Assembly: GCA_029054245.1 (NCBI GenBank)
Contig: JAIDFQ010000006.1
Location: 102,961-166,960 of the forward strand
Direction: 5' to 3'
DNA length: 64,000 nucleotides
DNA from: Lachnospiraceae bacterium
Lineage (GTDB): Bacteria > Bacillota > Clostridia > Lachnospirales > Lachnospiraceae
Part shown: piece after piece, positions 62,880 to 64,000 of the stretch
How the letters are laid out: each line of letters begins with the position of its first letter
How positions within the stretch are numbered: the first letter of the stretch is position 1
Notes under the pieces: generated by a model
The model's database searches: none
Told to the model about the DNA's origin: nothing
What the model saw: only the letters and a program-made list of their open reading frames with translations
Program-made: the position numbers and the translations under genes

Positions 62880-64000
62880 TTAATTGATGCTTAAACCGGC
62901 ACTTGCGTATCCTGCGACTGTATTAAGCAAGGACAATCCACTTGCCGTTGCAGAAAATACTAACATTAGTCGTGTTTGAGCCGTTACTGGAATATTAAGC
63001 CCTGTAAGTGTACCATTTAACAATGTCCCAATGGATATAATTCCGGAAAGTGATGGCGTCAGGCTGATTAGTGTTCCAGCAATCGGAGTAAATACATTAT
63101 TTGGCGTTGTGGACTGATAGATCTGCGCATTTACCGTAACAGTGGAACCTACTAAAGAAAGTGCCACTGTTGTGCTGAAGAATGCACTAAACGAGGTAAT
63201 GATACCAGCACGCGGAACCTGGAATGCAAAGTTAGAAAGCGTTCCGCTGGCATTCGTGATATCAATTGTGGACCCCAACAACGTAAGCCCCTGTGCACTA
63301 CTTCCAAAGCCAACAAAGGCGGGAATTCCCGCAAGCCCTCCGGCAATTGTTGTCAAAGAGATGGGAAGTCCTGATGCAAATGGAATGATTGCTCCCGTGC
63401 CTGCAACACCAGTGGAACCTGTTGCTCCTGTTGCCCCAGTTGCTCCCGTTGCTCCATCGGCTCCTGTTGCCCCGGTCGCTCCTGTTGCTCCGGTTGCTCC
63501 ATCAGCTCCTGTTGCTCCGGTTGCTCCCGTTGCTCCGGTTGCTCCATCAGCTCCTGTTGCCCCGGTCGCTCCATCAGCTCCTGTTGCCCCGGTTGCTCCC
63601 GTCGCTCCTGTTGCCCCGGTCGGGCCTGTCGCTCCATCGGCTCCTGTTGCCCCGGTTGCTCCCGTTGCTCCTGTTGCTCCATCAGCTCCTGTCGCCCCGG
63701 TCGCTCCGGTCGCTCCATCGGCTCCTGTTGCCCCGGTCGCTCCTGTTGCCCCAGTTGCTCCATCGGCTCCCGTCGCCCCGGTCGGGCCTGTCGCTCCATC
63801 GGCTCCTGTTGCTCCCGTTGCTCCTGTTGCCCCAGTTGCTCCCGTTGCTCCATCGGCTCCTGTTGCCCCGGTTGCTCCAGTTGCTCCATCGGCTCCCGTT
63901 GCTCCGGTTGCTCCATCAGCTCCTGTTGCCCCGGTTGCTCCCGTTGCGCCATCCGCTCGCGTAGCCACGATACTGCAGGGGGGTGCATGCGCGGATGGTG
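62880..64000 (-). CDS. BclB-like collagen-repeat surface protein, 5' end outside window
   Basis: The frame is open to base 64000 without a stop, so the GTG at 63968 need not be the start. About 180 residues of Gly-x-Thr/Asp collagen triplets ([13 protein letters not shown] pattern) are followed from about 63415 by a C-terminal domain. It contains [60 protein letters not shown] and [14 protein letters not shown] at the end, as in exosporium glycoproteins of the BclA/BclB type. Such proteins trimerise on the spore surface. Copy number of the repeat is likely variable between strains. Confidence 0.85.
   Translation of the reverse strand, partial: PSAHAPPCSIVATRADGATGATGATGADGATGATGADGATGATGATGADGATGATGATGATGATGADGATGPTGATGADGATGATGATGATGADGATGATGATGADGATGATGATGATGADGATGPTGATGATGATGATGADGATGATGADGATGATGATGATGADGATGATGATGATGADGATGATGATGATGSTGVAGTGAIIPFASGLPISLTTIAGGLAGIPAFVGFGSSAQGLTLLGSTIDITNASGTLSNFAFQVPRAGIITSFSAFFSTTVALSLVGSTVTVNAQIYQSTTPNNVFTPIAGTLISLTPSLSGIISIGTLLNGTLTGLNIPVTAQTRLMLVFSATASGLSLLNTVAGYASAGLSIN
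63415..63963 (-). repeat. Collagen-triplet DNA repeat (9-bp and 18-bp units)
   Basis: Near-identical 9-base units encoding Gly-Ala-Thr, interspersed with Gly-Ala-Asp and a few Gly-Pro-Thr triplets. The low complexity makes this stretch prone to slippage and to assembly error. Confidence 0.9.

Noticed and set aside
63415..63963. CRISPR-like appearance of the regular repeats
   Set aside because: The units have no unique spacers and stay in the reading frame of a collagen-like protein.
63389..63964. Leu/Arg-rich plus-strand frame and Gln/Glu-rich minus-strand frame in the collagen region
   Set aside because: Both are shadow frames created by the 9-base repeat; the collagen frame with its BclB-like C-terminal domain is the real one.

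Overview
The window looks like chromosome of a low-to-mid GC anaerobic Firmicute of the Lachnospiraceae / Clostridium cluster XIVa type. This is inferred from several signs: a class III (anaerobic) ribonucleotide reductase, DUF6142-like and M29 aminopeptidase genes typical of that family, Gram-positive style lipoproteins, strong GGAGG ribosome binding sites, chemoreceptors implying motility, and a BclB-like collagen-repeat protein implying an exosporium or spore coat. Species cannot be named from sequence alone. No insertion sequence, phage or CRISPR array was seen.

Layout. (1) 1-1.5 kb: 3' truncated purL. (2) 1.5-19.4 kb: a maltodextrin region. A LacI-type regulator is followed by a plus-strand ABC operon (lipoprotein binding protein, two permeases, intracellular GH13 neopullulanase-like enzyme). 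A second, minus-strand set has binding protein, MalF, MalG and separate units for 4-alpha-glucanotransferase and a secreted lipoprotein alpha-amylase, with a second LacI-type regulator divergent from malQ. No ABC ATPase is present, so a shared MsmX-type ATPase elsewhere is expected. Embedded between the two sets is a four-gene minus-strand operon: a DUF6508-like protein, a TetR regulator and two aspartoacylase/AstE-like proteins, one of which has lost its zinc and catalytic residues. (3) 19.4-41 kb: mostly housekeeping genes on the minus strand. These are tRNA-Trp, an LCP ligase, radA, a GntR-clpC pair, an SH3 membrane protein, a YvyF-like protein, purEMND, an M29 peptidase, a DUF6142-like protein, pyrE with a small membrane protein, pyrF, nrdD (with a fused glutaredoxin-like tail and two NrdR boxes), a TPR lipoprotein and an RsmF-type rRNA methyltransferase. 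One plus-strand gene, a coiled-coil protein built on 21-nt repeats, interrupts the block.

(4) 41-59 kb: a signalling island. Three large hybrid histidine kinases flank a solute-binding lipoprotein that has no permease. After a cardiolipin synthase and a small His/Cys-rich open frame come a second orphan binding protein joined to a chemoreceptor, and a Cache-type chemoreceptor translationally coupled to an FMN-binding lipoprotein. The island senses extracellular solutes, but no DNA-binding output regulator and no Hpt protein is encoded in the window. (5) 59-64 kb: a D,D-carboxypeptidase, a ketopantoate-reductase-like protein, an unrecognised anchored protein and, running off the right edge, a collagen-repeat BclB-like surface protein.

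The strongest candidates for something undescribed are the paired active/inactive aspartoacylase operon, the kinase cluster built around an orphan binding protein, the chemoreceptor pairs (with a binding protein and with a flavoprotein), and the tiny His/Cys-rich transcription unit at 53.25-53.49 kb whose only ATG is followed directly by a stop. All functions are read by eye from translated sequence; no database search was run.
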